64,000 bases of DNA from Candidatus Minthosoma equi (GTDB lineage Bacteria > Bacteroidota > Bacteroidia > Bacteroidales > Bacteroidaceae), in assembly GCA_018064885.1 (NCBI GenBank), contig JAGHUI010000010.1, positions 1 to 64,000 of the forward strand. The letters are read 5' to 3'. Below the pieces are notes generated by a model. It saw only the letters and a list, made by a program, of their open reading frames with translations, was not told the DNA's origin and ran no database searches. Shown in pieces: positions 7,482-17,855 of this stretch. Position 1 is the first letter of the stretch. Each line of letters begins with the position of its first letter. Both the position numbers and the translations under genes were made by a program.

Positions 7482-8571
7482 ACTTCTCGAAGCAAACTTC
7501 CTCTATCTGTGTGGAGTAGAAATGCTCCATGAAACCTGGATTGTCTTTCACGCGATGATAGAAGAATCTCATCATGCGAGGCATTGTGAGAAGTTTCTGA
7601 TAGCCAGCATCCTTCTTTATGAGTCGATGCAAGAACTTGACCTTTTCGAGGTATTCCTCTGCATTTCTTGAATCGCCAGCAAATATGCCGCTTTGGAGTG
7701 CGCAGAAGATTCCTTCGCCGGTAACTGGCTCTACAAGTCCGCCTGCATCACCGACAAACATCACGTCGGCAGATGGAATTGCTGGTACTGGCATTGTGTT
7801 TCCGAACGGAAGCATTGCGCCTCTCAATGGATACTTGTCAAGGTTCTTGACACCTAATTTCTTTAGAAATTGGGTGAACACTTCCTGAGCTGAGAAATCC
7901 TTGCCCTGAAGCTTGCCCAATCCGAGACAAACCTTGTCGGCTTTTGAGAATGCCCAAGCGTATGTTTCTGGAACAATCTCGAAGTAGAGGTTCACTCCGT
8001 CGATGCTGAAATCCTCGCGATCCACATTTATCTCCATAGCAAGAATGCTCTCGTCTTTAGGCAGGAAGCCTACGACTTGCTTCTTTGCCTCTCTCTCGAC
8101 AAAGCTGTTGGCTCCATCGGCTGCGATGAGGTTCTTGTAGGTGATCTTCTCTCCGTTCTCAAGAGTGACGGTTCTGTCGTCGAAAGAAATGCTGACAATG
8201 TTGGTGTTGTCGAGTATTGTGCCGCCTTGCTCCATGAAGTGCTTGGCAAGGAAATAGTCGAACTTTGGACGGTCAATGAGCGTGATTGGGAATCTGGTGT
8301 CACAGGCAACAAGCTTTTCCATATCCTTCCATAGTACCAGCTGCTTCTCTCGGCTCACCAAGCATTCTCCGTAGCATTTCACAGCTGTCTCAGCGCCAAG
8401 AAGCTCGTCGAGAGCACGCTGGGATTTGCGGGTGAACACGCCAGCGCAAAGCTTTCTGCGTCCTAAAGGATAGCGTTCGATGATCATGCACTCCTTGCCA
8501 TGCTTGCAAAGAGTGATTCCTGCAGCGCATCCCGAAGGTCCGGCACCAACAATAAGGTATTCTGTAGTCAT
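7423..8571 (-). CDS. Geranylgeranyl-reductase-family FAD-dependent oxidoreductase
   Basis: 382 residues. The N-terminal Rossmann motif GAGPSGCAAG binds the FAD ADP moiety, LIAADGANS lies mid-protein, and MFVGDAGGLVEPVTGEGI is the second FAD motif. This is the pattern of the geranylgeranyl reductase / digeranylgeranylglycerophospholipid reductase group, which reduces isoprenoid double bonds or hydroxylates quinone-like substrates. The substrate in Bacteroidetes is not established. It is last in a minus-strand operon, 3 bases after maf, and overlaps the convergent lipoprotein gene tail to tail by 59 bases. Confidence 0.88.
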   Translation of the reverse strand: MTTEYLIVGAGPSGCAAGITLCKHGKECMIIERYPLGRRKLCAGVFTRKSQRALDELLGAETAVKCYGECLVSREKQLVLWKDMEKLVACDTRFPITLIDRPKFDYFLAKHFMEQGGTILDNTNIVSISFDDRTVTLENGEKITYKNLIAADGANSFVEREAKKQVVGFLPKDESILAMEINVDREDFSIDGVNLYFEIVPETYAWAFSKADKVCLGLGKLQGKDFSAQEVFTQFLKKLGVKNLDKYPLRGAMLPFGNTMPVPAIPSADVMFVGDAGGLVEPVTGEGIFCALQSGIFAGDSRNAEEYLEKVKFLHRLIKKDAGYQKLLTMPRMMRFFYHRVKDNPGFMEHFYSTQIEEVCFEKFIQIYLKYKLLYRRKKDKS

Positions 8572-8574
8572 ATT

Positions 8575-9156
8575 TTAAAAATGTTTCAGTTCTGTATAAA
8601 GTCGCTGGATAGGCAACCCCATAACGTTGAAATATGAACCCTCTATGCGAGTCACTCCGACAAAGCCTATCCATTCCTGAATGCCGTATGACCCTGCTTT
8701 GTCAAATGGTTTATATGAATCAACGTAATATTCTATTTCTTCATCAGTTAAAGATGCGAAATACACCTTTGATGTAGAAGCGAATTGAATGGTCTTTTCC
8801 TTTGTCACGATGCTCACTCCTGTAATCACGTCATGAGCATGACCAGAGAGCTGGCGAAGCATCGAGATGGCATCTTCTCTATCCTTTGGCTTGCCCAAGA
8901 CTTGCGAATTGTCATAGACAATCGTGTCGGCTGTGATGATCATTTCATCCTCAGCCATAACATCGCGATAAGCCTCTGCTTTCTTGCCCGAAATGTAGAT
9001 CGGAATGTCTTCGCCCTTGAGGTCAGCTGGATAGGATTCGTCAATGCTTTCCAAGGTACGAACCTCGAAAGACAAGCCCAAGCCTCCAAGCAGTTCCTTT
9101 CTGCGAGGCGAATTGCTTGCAAGAACAAGCTTGTATTTTGAAATATTTTCTAACAT
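8575..9156 (-). CDS. maf: Maf-family nucleoside triphosphate pyrophosphatase
   Basis: 193 residues, the usual Maf length. LASNSPRRKELL at the N-terminus is the family signature, ADTIV carries the catalytic aspartate near residue 76, and KPFDKAGSYGIQE is close to the YhdE-type (dTTP/UTP) motif. The enzyme hydrolyses non-canonical or excess nucleotides to monophosphates in the cytoplasm. It lies between the KdsC-like phosphatase (17 bases) and the flavoprotein (3 bases), so it is operonic. Confidence 0.93.
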   Translation of the reverse strand: MLENISKYKLVLASNSPRRKELLGGLGLSFEVRTLESIDESYPADLKGEDIPIYISGKKAEAYRDVMAEDEMIITADTIVYDNSQVLGKPKDREDAISMLRQLSGHAHDVITGVSIVTKEKTIQFASTSKVYFASLTDEEIEYYVDSYKPFDKAGSYGIQEWIGFVGVTRIEGSYFNVMGLPIQRLYTELKHF

Positions 9157-9173
9157 TTACTATTTTATGTGTT

Positions 9174-9692
9174 TTACCATCCGAATGCGGCAGCATTGCT
9201 CATCCACTTGTCCTGCGCTTTAAGCACTTGCTCAACGACATCGCGAGCACATCCCATGCCTCCGTTCTTGTGACTCACATACTTGGAAACCGCTTTGATT
9301 TCTGGGGCGGCATCGGCAGGACAGCATGGAAGGCCGCATTGTTTCATCACTTCATAATCGGGGATGTCATCGCCCATATAAAGTATTTCTTCGTCAGCAA
9401 GGTTATATTTGGCTTTCAGCTCGTTATAAGTGGTTATCTTAACTGCTGCTCCAAGTATAACATCTTTCAATCCAAGACCTTCGTAGCGTACTCTCACAGC
9501 TTCTGTCTTGCCTCCTGTGATGATGGCAAGGATAAGTCCGCATTTAACGGCATGCTGCATTGCGTAGCCATCCTTGATGTTCACAGTTCGCATGGGATCT
9601 CCGTTAGGATGCTGAGTGATTGTTTCGCAAGAAAGCACTCCATCCACATCGAAGAACATTGCCCTAATCTTTGTCAAATCATAGTTGATCAT
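9174..9692 (-). CDS. KdsC-like HAD phosphatase
   Basis: 172 residues. The HAD nucleophile motif FFDVDGVLS lies near residue 16. IITGG carries the motif II position and [12 protein letters not shown] is motif IV. There is no cap insertion, as expected for the tetrameric C0 KdsC group that removes phosphate from KDO 8-phosphate in lipopolysaccharide synthesis. Its start overlaps the upstream DUF2520 gene by 14 bases, so translation is probably coupled. KdsC function is likely but related phosphatases cannot be excluded. Confidence 0.88.
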   Translation of the reverse strand: MINYDLTKIRAMFFDVDGVLSCETITQHPNGDPMRTVNIKDGYAMQHAVKCGLILAIITGGKTEAVRVRYEGLGLKDVILGAAVKITTYNELKAKYNLADEEILYMGDDIPDYEVMKQCGLPCCPADAAPEIKAVSKYVSHKNGGMGCARDVVEQVLKAQDKWMSNAAAFGW

Positions 9693-10446
9693 CGTGAATG
9701 CTTTGGCTAAGAAGTTGATAAATCTGTTTCATGTTTGGATTCTCGCTGAGAAGATCCATTTGCTTGTTTATGACATTCTCGTCCCATCTTACTGCAGGGC
9801 CTGTCTGCGCCTCTTTTGGAGAGAGATAATGCAGCTTTGACGCTGTTTCCTCTATGAGCGGAAGCATTACGCTGAAAGGCAGGTTTCCGTGCTCCTTGAG
9901 CAACTGCGCTCCCATGGCATAGCAATGATTGACGAAGTTGCAGCAGAATACGGCAGAAAGATGCAGGTACTTGCGATTCTCGCTGTTGAGCTCGTAGATC
10001 GTGTCGGAAATGGTGCTTGCAAGCATTTTCAGCATTATGAGATCGGGCTTATAGGACACCTCCACGAAGCATGGAATGACGGTGAAATCCACCTCCTTGT
10101 ACTTTGAGAATGTCTGCATAGGATAGAACACTCCTGCTCTATCTGCATGAATGACAGACATAGGCATGCTTCCGGCTGTGTGGACGAACATGCGTCCTTC
10201 TCTGCCCTTGACAACCTGCTCTGCCACCTCTTCCAATACGGAATCCTTTACAGCAAGGATATAAATGTCGGCATCGTTTCTGAGCTTTGAGAAATCTGTA
10301 ACAGGCTCACTCTTAAGAATCTTTGCAAGCGAATTGGCTGATTCTGCTGTTCTGCTGTAAACCTGTAGAATCTTATGATTGGCATTGAAGAGCGCCTTTC
10401 CAAGATTTGTGGCAAGATTGCCTGCGCCAATAAGAATTATATTCAC
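9679..10446 (-). CDS. Rossmann-like / DUF2520 oxidoreductase-like protein
   Basis: 255 residues. The N-terminus [17 protein letters not shown] is an NAD(P)-binding Rossmann motif of the NADP-oxidoreductase/ProC type. VHTAGSMP and [11 protein letters not shown] occur mid-protein, as in DUF2520 proteins, whose C-terminal domain is helical. The reaction is unknown. In Bacteroidetes this family commonly precedes KdsC-like and Maf genes, as here. It lies 15 bases after the nitroreductase gene and overlaps the next gene by 14 bases. Confidence 0.85.
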   Translation of the reverse strand: MNIILIGAGNLATNLGKALFNANHKILQVYSRTAESANSLAKILKSEPVTDFSKLRNDADIYILAVKDSVLEEVAEQVVKGREGRMFVHTAGSMPMSVIHADRAGVFYPMQTFSKYKEVDFTVIPCFVEVSYKPDLIMLKMLASTISDTIYELNSENRKYLHLSAVFCCNFVNHCYAMGAQLLKEHGNLPFSVMLPLIEETASKLHYLSPKEAQTGPAVRWDENVINKQMDLLSENPNMKQIYQLLSQSIHDDQL

Positions 10447-10461
10447 TTTCCTACCCTTTGT

Positions 10462-11007
10462 TTAGTTTTCCTCGCTATCTGAATATAATCCTATGTGTAC
10501 ATTCTCCCATTTCAAACCATCTTCGTTCTGTGGCTTTCTCTCAATGGCAGGATAACCGAGACCTATGACACACTCGGCTGAGAGGTTATCTGGATAGTGA
10601 AGAAGGTAGCGTAGCACATTGTCTGAAGGTTCGCCATTCTCCATGAAACGGTTGCGAATCTGGCACCAGCATGAGCCAAGACCAAGGTCGGCAATTTGAT
10701 ACTGCATTGTCACGGCAGCAATTGAAGCATCCTCGCACCATACGTCTGTGAGCTGATTGTCTCCAAGAACCACGATGGCGCATTTTGCCTCGGCAAGGAA
10801 CTGGCTTCCCATGCTGCGGCAGAGCGAGAGCTTCTCGAGCATATCCTTATCGTCAACAACAATAAAATGCCATCCTCGGGTGCTCTTGCTTGTAGGAGAC
10901 ATGAGGCCTGCGCGGATTATAATCTGGAGATCTTCCGGATTGATATCTTGATCTGTAAATTTGCGAATACTGCGTCGTTTCTGAACTAAATCTTTGAAAT
11001 TTTCCAT
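10462..11007 (-). CDS. Nitroreductase-family FMN oxidoreductase
   Basis: 181 residues. RRSIRKF near residue 12 and GLMSPTSKSTRGWHFIVV are the FMN-binding N-terminal signature, and VIGLGYPA in the C-terminal half is also typical. The family transfers hydride from NAD(P)H via FMN to nitro compounds, quinones or related substrates; the real substrate cannot be read from sequence. It is the first gene of the five-gene minus operon. A -7 box lies 32 bases before the start. Confidence 0.9.
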   Translation of the reverse strand: MENFKDLVQKRRSIRKFTDQDINPEDLQIIIRAGLMSPTSKSTRGWHFIVVDDKDMLEKLSLCRSMGSQFLAEAKCAIVVLGDNQLTDVWCEDASIAAVTMQYQIADLGLGSCWCQIRNRFMENGEPSDNVLRYLLHYPDNLSAECVIGLGYPAIERKPQNEDGLKWENVHIGLYSDSEEN

Positions 11008-11039
11008 TGTTTTGAATGTTTTTCGTGTGAAATTTGGTT

Positions 11040-11047
11040 CAAAGTTA
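11040..11047 (-). promoter_or_regulatory. -7 box for the nitroreductase operon
   Basis: The minus strand reads TAACTTTG, 32 bases before the nitroreductase ATG. It is divergent from the box at 11090. Confidence 0.5.
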
Positions 11048-11089
11048 TAAAAGTTTTGTAATACAAAAGGAATTTTGACGATTTATTTG

Positions 11090-11097
11090 TAACTTTG
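11090..11097 (+). promoter_or_regulatory. -7 box upstream of mltG
   Basis: TAACTTTG matches TAnnTTTG. It leaves an untranslated leader of about 90 bases before the mltG ATG at 11194. Confidence 0.5.
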
Positions 11098-11193
11098 CCA
11101 ATATTATTTGCCTGTAAGACTCTGTTTTCGATGATTTATCAGGCTCAAAACTAACATTTCATTTACCAAAAGAAATAAAAAACAACAATATCT

Positions 11194-12243
11194 ATGTCTA
11201 AGAAAAAAGGAAAGTCAGCCATCGTGCTTATAATTTTGGCTGTTGCTGTTATTGCGGGATGTTTTATTGCATACGAAAAACTAAATGGCTTCGACATTCA
11301 GGAGGCTGCTTACATTTATATTGATAGTGACGATGATGCTGATTCTGTGAGACAGAAAATCGTCGATAATGGAAAGCCTAAATGCATCAGTATGTTCGAT
11401 GCCTTGAAGATGCCTCTGAAGTTCGATTCCACATTCCGTACAGGAAAATATGAAATCAACAATGGCATGAGCATCCTGAATCTGATGAGAAACATTCGCA
11501 ACCACAATCAGGTTCCTGTTAATCTCGTCGTTCCATCGGGTTTGAGAACAAACGAGGATATTGCAAGCAGATTGACAAAGAACATCATGCTTGATTCTGC
11601 CACTGTGGCTTCGTTCCTCAACGATGAAGGCATGCTGCAGAAATACGACCTTGACTTCGAATCGGTAAACGGATTCTTCATTCCTAACACATACGAGGTT
11701 TGGTGGGACATGCCTCTCGATGCTCTCATGGACAGAATGGCTAAAGAGAAGAAGGCTTTCTGGACAAGCGAGAGAATAGCAAAGCTTGATAACCTGAAAG
11801 ATTATTCTGAGATTGCATGGACAGAAGCTGATGTTATGAATCTTGCTTCTATTGTGGAAAGTGAAACAGCGAACAATGCTGAGAAGCCAGCAATTGCAGG
11901 TCTTTACATAAACAGAATGAAGATAGGAATGCCTCTGCAGAGCGATCCTACCATTAAGTTTGCTCTTAAGGATTTTGCTCTCCGACGCATACTCAATGAG
12001 CATCTGAAAGTTAATTCTCCATACAACACTTATATTAACCCAGGGCTACCTCCAGGCCCTATCTGCATTCCAAGCATAGCAAGCATTGATGCTGTGCTGA
12101 ACTTCCAGAAGCACGACTATCTTTATATGTGCGCAAAGGAAGATTTCTCTGGAACACATAATTTTGCTGTAACGTACGGCGAGCATCTTAAGAATGCAGC
12201 CAAATACACTATGGCTTTGAATGCACGAAAGATATTTAAATGA
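11194..12243 (+). CDS. mltG: Endolytic murein transglycosylase
   Basis: 349 residues. A lysine-rich N-terminus and one membrane helix (about residues 8-25) anchor it in the inner membrane, and the YceG/MltG domain faces the periplasm. The catalytic glutamate is in LASIVESE (near residue 215), followed by IAGLYINRMKIGMPLQSDPT and by NTYINPGLPPGPI. It cleaves nascent glycan strands and is thought to set their length. The GH43 gene begins at its stop codon, but a functional link is not obvious. Confidence 0.93.
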   Translation: MSKKKGKSAIVLIILAVAVIAGCFIAYEKLNGFDIQEAAYIYIDSDDDADSVRQKIVDNGKPKCISMFDALKMPLKFDSTFRTGKYEINNGMSILNLMRNIRNHNQVPVNLVVPSGLRTNEDIASRLTKNIMLDSATVASFLNDEGMLQKYDLDFESVNGFFIPNTYEVWWDMPLDALMDRMAKEKKAFWTSERIAKLDNLKDYSEIAWTEADVMNLASIVESETANNAEKPAIAGLYINRMKIGMPLQSDPTIKFALKDFALRRILNEHLKVNSPYNTYINPGLPPGPICIPSIASIDAVLNFQKHDYLYMCAKEDFSGTHNFAVTYGEHLKNAAKYTMALNARKIFK

Positions 12244-12263
12244 TTAGCTATATAAAAAACACA

Positions 12264-15152
12264 ATGAAAAAACTTATTTTATCAATCGCGCTCATCTCTC
12301 TTGCCTTCTCTGGTGCTAATGCTCAAAGGCAAAGACGATTGGAGTACACTCCTTCTCCTGTGCAGGGAAGTGCATGGGACAAGCCAGGAAACATCAACCC
12401 TATCCTTCCGGGATATTTCGCTGATCCAACAATAAGGAAGTTTGGCGATACTTACTACATTTACGCTACGACTGATGGAACAGGAAATGGCTATGGTCCT
12501 GCTCAGGTTTGGATGTCCAAAGACTTCGTGAATTGGCGCAATTTTGTGATGAACTGGCCTACTACAGAGGTTGTATGGGCTCCAGATGTGGTTCAGCAGC
12601 CAAACGGAAAATACCGCTACTACTACTGCGAACCTTGCAATGTGAACATTGGCGAAAGCGATTCTCCTGTAGGACCTTGGAAGAATATCCTTGGCAAGGA
12701 GGATGCTGTAATGGTTCCAGATCGTTATATTCATAATGTAATCACTCTCGACCCTATGCTTTTCCGTGATGATGACGGAGCGCAATACCTCTATTTCACT
12801 ACTTGGGGAATCTACAAGGGCTTTGGTTGCGGTGTTGCAAAGCTGAAGGATGGTGATTACGACATCAGCGCATTGGCTCAGAAATATCGTGATGCAAGAC
12901 GATGGAACGAGAACAATCCTTTCCCTATTGCTGCGGATGAATTCTTTACAGAGAAAAAACTCATTCTCAATGACGAATTGAAGGACATCTTTGAAGCTCC
13001 TTTCGTTTTCAAGAGAAACGGAATCTACTATTTCACTTATTCTTCTGGTTCTTGTCATACAGACACTTACCGCGTTCAATATGCTACAAGCACCACAGGT
13101 CCTATGGGACCTTGGGAGTATAAGGGTGAGCTTCTTACAACCAATGAGGACGGAACTGTTCATGGCCCTGGACACCATTCTATTCTTGAGCAGGATGGAG
13201 AGTATTATATTGTGTATCACAGACATAATATTCAGAAATCTGTTCATGGATTCAATCGTCAGGTTTGTATTGATAAGGTTGAATTTGAAGCAAATGGAGA
13301 CATCAAGCCTATTGTCCCTACTCATGATGGCATAAATCCTCTTTCTGCTAAAATGCAGAAGAAAGCTGCTAAATACAAGAACTTAGCATTCGGAGCAAAT
13401 GTAACAGCATCAAGCTATTACGACAATATGCACAAGCCAGAGTATGCTGTCGATGATAATAATGCTACCCTTTGGAAAGCTCGCCACACTACTTGGAATA
13501 ATAAGAAGGGCAAACAAGATGAATGGCTACAGATTGACCTCGGAAGCGCACAGAAGTTCACAGAAGTGTGGACACAGTTTGAATATGCCACGTTCTTCTA
13601 TCGCTATAAGATTGAGACTTCAATTGATGGAAAGAACTGGACGCTCTTTGCAGACAAGACAGAGAACACTATGCAAGGTTCTCCTATGATTGACAAGGGA
13701 GCTTCATCTGCTCGCTACATTCGTGTTTCTATTACTGATACTCAAAAGAATGGACACATGCCTGCAATATGGAATGTGAAGGTTTGGAACAAGGCACCTG
13801 AACTGCCTGCAACAGCTGCAGAAAGCAATGATGGATATCCAGGAATGCACAAGATGGATGTTGAACCTGCTTCACGAAAAGATGCAGAGATAACTATTTC
13901 CAGCTCTGTGTTCGCTCTTAATGGCAATAAGGAATTGAGAAAAGAACCTTATGATGTCAGCGAATTGATTCTCCAGAACACATCTTCTAATGCTATTGCT
14001 GATTGGAAGTTCACAGCAAACAAGCCAATACGTGCTCGTGTAAAGGATGGAAAGTGGGCTTTGTTCTTCAATGGAACTCAATATCTTAAGAGTGACAAGG
14101 CTCTTCCAGAATGCTATCGCTATAATGCCCCTTACACTATCGTTGCAACTGTACTTTCAACAAAGGTAGGCCCTGTTTCTACTGTGGCATCTTTATCTGA
14201 CTCAAGATCTGATTTCGCAACAACAGAGTTCCGCCTCGGCAATGACCGCTCTACTGGCGTAGTGAATCACAATGGCTCGTTTGAAAGCTACGGATTGCCT
14301 AATGAGGTTAAGGCTGGTGAAGGAAAATGGCAAACTTGGATCGTCACTTTCGATGGATGGAAAGAGTATGTCTATGTTGACGGCAAACTCGTTCATGAGC
14401 AGAACAATTTCATTGCTGTTCGTCCTAACGGCAAGATAACTATTGGTGCTGATGGATCTGGTTCAAACAACTTCATGGGATATTTGAACTATTTGAGTAT
14501 TTCTCCATATTCTATGTCGGCAGAGGAAGTTAGCAAGTTTATTGCTGAACAGAATGCAAACAAGGCTGTTCCTTCTCTTGGCGATGATGACTTTGAGGAG
14601 ATTGATCCAGACAGCAAGTTCACGCTTGATCCAGCTATGAAGGTTTCGTTCGAGAAGAAGGAAGAATTCAAGCTTTCTGCTAATAGTGGAGACTTCAATG
14701 ATGCTCCATTTGAGAATGGCGGTGTTTCATACAAGGAAATAACAGGTGATTTCGTTGTGATGGCTACTGTTGCCGATATGGAAGGTCTTGCTCAGCGTAA
14801 TGTAATCGGATACAATGAAGGCGGCATTCTTGTTTCTGATGGCAAGAGAATGCACTATCAGCTTGGTGCATTCCCTCTCTACAACTGCGGCAATATGCTC
14901 ACTATACTTGGTCACGGCCGTCCTCAGTTCCCTAATTACAAAGGGTATGATTTCGATCGTTTCATTCAGTTTGAGCGCAGAGGCAATCAACTCTTTGCCC
15001 GCACAAGCGCTGATGGCAAGGAATGGAACAATATGCCTGGATCTCCTATTGAGGTGGAAGCTGCAACGCTCAAGGTCGGAGCTTATCAGACAACATATAA
15101 TGAAAACAAGTCTTGGGTAAAACTCCGTGATTATGTAATTTACCAGAAATAA
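12264..15152 (+). CDS. Secreted multidomain GH43 glycosidase with carbohydrate-binding domains
   Basis: The ATG at 12264 is chosen because it begins a clean signal peptide (MKKLILSIALISLAFSGANA). An in-frame ATG at 12240 overlaps the mltG stop and would add eight residues. 962 residues. The GH43 five-blade domain spans about 35-380: FADPTIRKFGDTYYIYAT carries the base aspartate, ITLDPMLFRDDDG the pKa-tuning aspartate, and DIFEAPFVFKRNG the acid glutamate. An F5/8-type C (CBM32-like) domain (about 390-520), a LamG-like domain (about 570-770) and a C-terminal beta-sandwich resembling DUF1349 follow. GH43 enzymes are arabinofuranosidases, xylosidases or galactosidases; the subfamily is undetermined. 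Confidence 0.9.
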   Translation: MKKLILSIALISLAFSGANAQRQRRLEYTPSPVQGSAWDKPGNINPILPGYFADPTIRKFGDTYYIYATTDGTGNGYGPAQVWMSKDFVNWRNFVMNWPTTEVVWAPDVVQQPNGKYRYYYCEPCNVNIGESDSPVGPWKNILGKEDAVMVPDRYIHNVITLDPMLFRDDDGAQYLYFTTWGIYKGFGCGVAKLKDGDYDISALAQKYRDARRWNENNPFPIAADEFFTEKKLILNDELKDIFEAPFVFKRNGIYYFTYSSGSCHTDTYRVQYATSTTGPMGPWEYKGELLTTNEDGTVHGPGHHSILEQDGEYYIVYHRHNIQKSVHGFNRQVCIDKVEFEANGDIKPIVPTHDGINPLSAKMQKKAAKYKNLAFGANVTASSYYDNMHKPEYAVDDNNATLWKARHTTWNNKKGKQDEWLQIDLGSAQKFTEVWTQFEYATFFYRYKIETSIDGKNWTLFADKTENTMQGSPMIDKGASSARYIRVSITDTQKNGHMPAIWNVKVWNKAPELPATAAESNDGYPGMHKMDVEPASRKDAEITISSSVFALNGNKELRKEPYDVSELILQNTSSNAIADWKFTANKPIRARVKDGKWALFFNGTQYLKSDKALPECYRYNAPYTIVATVLSTKVGPVSTVASLSDSRSDFATTEFRLGNDRSTGVVNHNGSFESYGLPNEVKAGEGKWQTWIVTFDGWKEYVYVDGKLVHEQNNFIAVRPNGKITIGADGSGSNNFMGYLNYLSISPYSMSAEEVSKFIAEQNANKAVPSLGDDDFEEIDPDSKFTLDPAMKVSFEKKEEFKLSANSGDFNDAPFENGGVSYKEITGDFVVMATVADMEGLAQRNVIGYNEGGILVSDGKRMHYQLGAFPLYNCGNMLTILGHGRPQFPNYKGYDFDRFIQFERRGNQLFARTSADGKEWNNMPGSPIEVEAATLKVGAYQTTYNENKSWVKLRDYVIYQK

Positions 15153-15176
15153 TCCTACATACTAATTTCTATTAAT

Positions 15177-17801
15177 ATGACAAACAACGTTCATCGTTTT
15201 TTCACAGCTATCCTTACTCTTGCCATGATGGGAAGCGTAACGTCTTCTATGGCTCAGCGCAAAGAAACATTCATTAGCAAATGGGTGTTCTCACATGCTG
15301 AAAACGCAAGAGAAAAACAAACAAAAATAAAGAAAGATTCTTCTGCTCTTGAACTTAAAAAAGCAGAAGGAACAGATGCTGACTTGATGTTTGTTCCGCT
15401 TGAAGCACAAATTGATTTCAATGATAGCAAATGGCAAAAAGTTTCTGTTCCTCATGACTGGGCAATATCTGGCCCTTTCGACAAGGAAATAGATAAGCAA
15501 ACTGTTGCTATTGAGCAGAATGGCGAAAAGGAAGCTTCGGAAAAGACAGGACGTTCAGGTTCTCTCCCTTGGATTGGCGAAGGATGGTATCGCACAACGT
15601 TCACGGTTGAGAAAGGATGCTCTCGCGCTATTCTCAATTTTGATGGTGCTATGGCTGAGCCTATTGTGTATGTGAATGGAAGAGTGGCAGGTCAATGGAA
15701 GTATGGTTATAATGCTTTCAACATCGACATTACACCTTATATTCACACAGATGGAAGCGCAAACACTCTTGCTGTTCATTTGCAGAACCTCGAAGAGAGC
15801 AGCCGCTGGTATCCTGGTGCAGGCCTTTATCGTCCTGTAACTCTTATCCAAACTCAGAAACATGCAATTGAGCAATGGAGCGTTGCTGCAAATACTATTG
15901 ATCTTCGCTTTAACGGAGCGCAAGTTGAGCTGTCTGCAGAAGTGACAGGATTTACAACAAATGAGCTTAAGTCAAAGCTCTTTGGAGTTGAATTTGCTAT
16001 TGAAACAGAAAACGGCACAAAAACACAAACTCAGGTTACTATCGGTGAAGATGGTGTGGCTAAGTGCATTTCAAACATCTCAAATGTCATTCCTTGGACA
16101 CCAGAAACTCCAAAACTCTACGACCTCCATGTCTCACTTTTCCAAATAGAGAATGGAAAGAAAGGACGTGTGTTCGATTCATTCACCAAGAAGGTTGGTT
16201 TCCGTACTGTTAAATGCTCTGCTGAAGGAGGTTTCCAGCTTAATGGACAGACACGCAAGTTCAAGGGTGTTTGTCTTCACCACGACCTTGGCATGATCGG
16301 TTCTGCTGTAAATAAGGCAGCTCTTGTTCGTCAGGTTGAATTGCTTAAGTCAATGGGATGCGATGCAATCAGAACGGCTCACAACATGCCTTCGCAGATG
16401 CAGATGGATGTGTGTGACTCTCTCGGTATGATGGTAATGGCAGAATCGTTTGATATGTGGATCTATAAGAAATGCAAGAATGGATATGCTCGTTTCTTTG
16501 AAGAATGGAGTGACAGGGACATAGAGAATCTTGTCAAGGCAAACCGTCTCCACCCTTCTATCGTTATGTGGAGCGTGGGCAACGAGATTCCAGAGCAAGG
16601 CAGCACAGGCATAGGTCCTAAGATTCTTCGTCATCTTCAAGATGTGATTCATAAGTATGATAATACTCGCCCTATCACAAACGGAATGGACAAGATTGAA
16701 GCTGCGATGAAATCAGGTTTTGCTGCTGTTGCTGAAGTTCCTGGTATGAACTACCGCACTCACCTTTACCAAAAGGCTTACGAAGGTCTTGGACAAGGCT
16801 ATGTGCTTGGAAGCGAGACAGCTTCTACAGTATCTTCACGAGGAGTGTATAAGTTCCCTGTTCAGCGCGCTGATGGAAAAGCTTACGATGATGGACAATG
16901 CTCAAGCTACGATGTTGAGGCATGCTGGTGGTCAAACATTCCTGAAGAAGATTGGCTGCTTCAGGATGAGAAGGATTGGGTTATCGGTGAATTTGTATGG
17001 ACAGGCTTTGACTATCTTGGTGAACCAACACCATACGATGGATACTGGCCTTCACGTTCTTCATACTTCGGAATCTTCGATCTTGCAGGTCTTCCTAAGG
17101 ATCGCTATTATCTCTATCGTTCACATTGGAATCCTGCAGAGAATACTATTCACCTTCTTCCTCATTGGACTTTCCCTGGACGAGAAGGCGAAGTTACACC
17201 TGTATATTGCTACACTAACTACCCTACTGCTGAACTTTTTGTCAATGGCAAATCACAGGGCAAGATAACAAAGAACACAAGCGTTAAGATGGGTTCGGGC
17301 AAGAATGGAAAGATTGACAATATCAACGATCCTGCCCTTGACCGCTATCGTCTTCGCTGGAACGAGGTGAAATATGAACCAGGAGAATTGAAGGTTGTTG
17401 TCTATGATGCAAACGGTAATAAAGCAGGAGAAGAAGTTGTTAGAACAGCAGGTAAAGCATCAGCAATTAAGCTCACAGGCGATCTTGGTGCTGAAATCAA
17501 GCCTCTCTGTGCTGATGGCAACGACATGACCTTCATTACTGTAAACGTATTGGATGCAAATGGTAATCTTGTTCCTGATGCTGACAATCAGATAAACGTA
17601 TCTGTTAGCGGAGCTGCTTCATTCAAAGGTATCTGTAATGGTGATGCTACTTCAATAGAAGTGTTCACAAACCCAACAATGAAAGTATTTCACGGACAGC
17701 TTGTCATTGGTATTCAAAGCAATGGCAAGAAAGGTGCTGCTACAGTAAAGGTTAGCGGCAAGGGCGTAAAGCCTGCTACAATCACAATCAATGCAAAATG
17801 A
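15177..17801 (+). CDS. Secreted GH2 glycosidase (beta-galactosidase-like)
   Basis: 874 residues with a signal peptide ending near SSMAQ. GH2 domains occur in order: sugar-binding jelly roll (SVPHDWAISGPF), immunoglobulin-like domain, TIM barrel, then C-terminal beta domains (DUF4982-like and Big-like). The acid/base glutamate is in MWSVGNEIPEQ (near 470) and the nucleophile in WVIGEFVWTGFDYLGE (near 604). RTAHNMPS is also typical. It follows the GH43 gene by 24 bases on the same strand and probably works with it in the periplasm or at the surface on a shared side chain. Beta-galactosidase is most likely, but other GH2 activities are possible. Confidence 0.92.
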   Translation: MTNNVHRFFTAILTLAMMGSVTSSMAQRKETFISKWVFSHAENAREKQTKIKKDSSALELKKAEGTDADLMFVPLEAQIDFNDSKWQKVSVPHDWAISGPFDKEIDKQTVAIEQNGEKEASEKTGRSGSLPWIGEGWYRTTFTVEKGCSRAILNFDGAMAEPIVYVNGRVAGQWKYGYNAFNIDITPYIHTDGSANTLAVHLQNLEESSRWYPGAGLYRPVTLIQTQKHAIEQWSVAANTIDLRFNGAQVELSAEVTGFTTNELKSKLFGVEFAIETENGTKTQTQVTIGEDGVAKCISNISNVIPWTPETPKLYDLHVSLFQIENGKKGRVFDSFTKKVGFRTVKCSAEGGFQLNGQTRKFKGVCLHHDLGMIGSAVNKAALVRQVELLKSMGCDAIRTAHNMPSQMQMDVCDSLGMMVMAESFDMWIYKKCKNGYARFFEEWSDRDIENLVKANRLHPSIVMWSVGNEIPEQGSTGIGPKILRHLQDVIHKYDNTRPITNGMDKIEAAMKSGFAAVAEVPGMNYRTHLYQKAYEGLGQGYVLGSETASTVSSRGVYKFPVQRADGKAYDDGQCSSYDVEACWWSNIPEEDWLLQDEKDWVIGEFVWTGFDYLGEPTPYDGYWPSRSSYFGIFDLAGLPKDRYYLYRSHWNPAENTIHLLPHWTFPGREGEVTPVYCYTNYPTAELFVNGKSQGKITKNTSVKMGSGKNGKIDNINDPALDRYRLRWNEVKYEPGELKVVVYDANGNKAGEEVVRTAGKASAIKLTGDLGAEIKPLCADGNDMTFITVNVLDANGNLVPDADNQINVSVSGAASFKGICNGDATSIEVFTNPTMKVFHGQLVIGIQSNGKKGAATVKVSGKGVKPATITINAK

Positions 17802-17855
17802 TGACTAATAATAAAAGTATAATATTGAAACCATACATAAAATAGTTTGCCTATT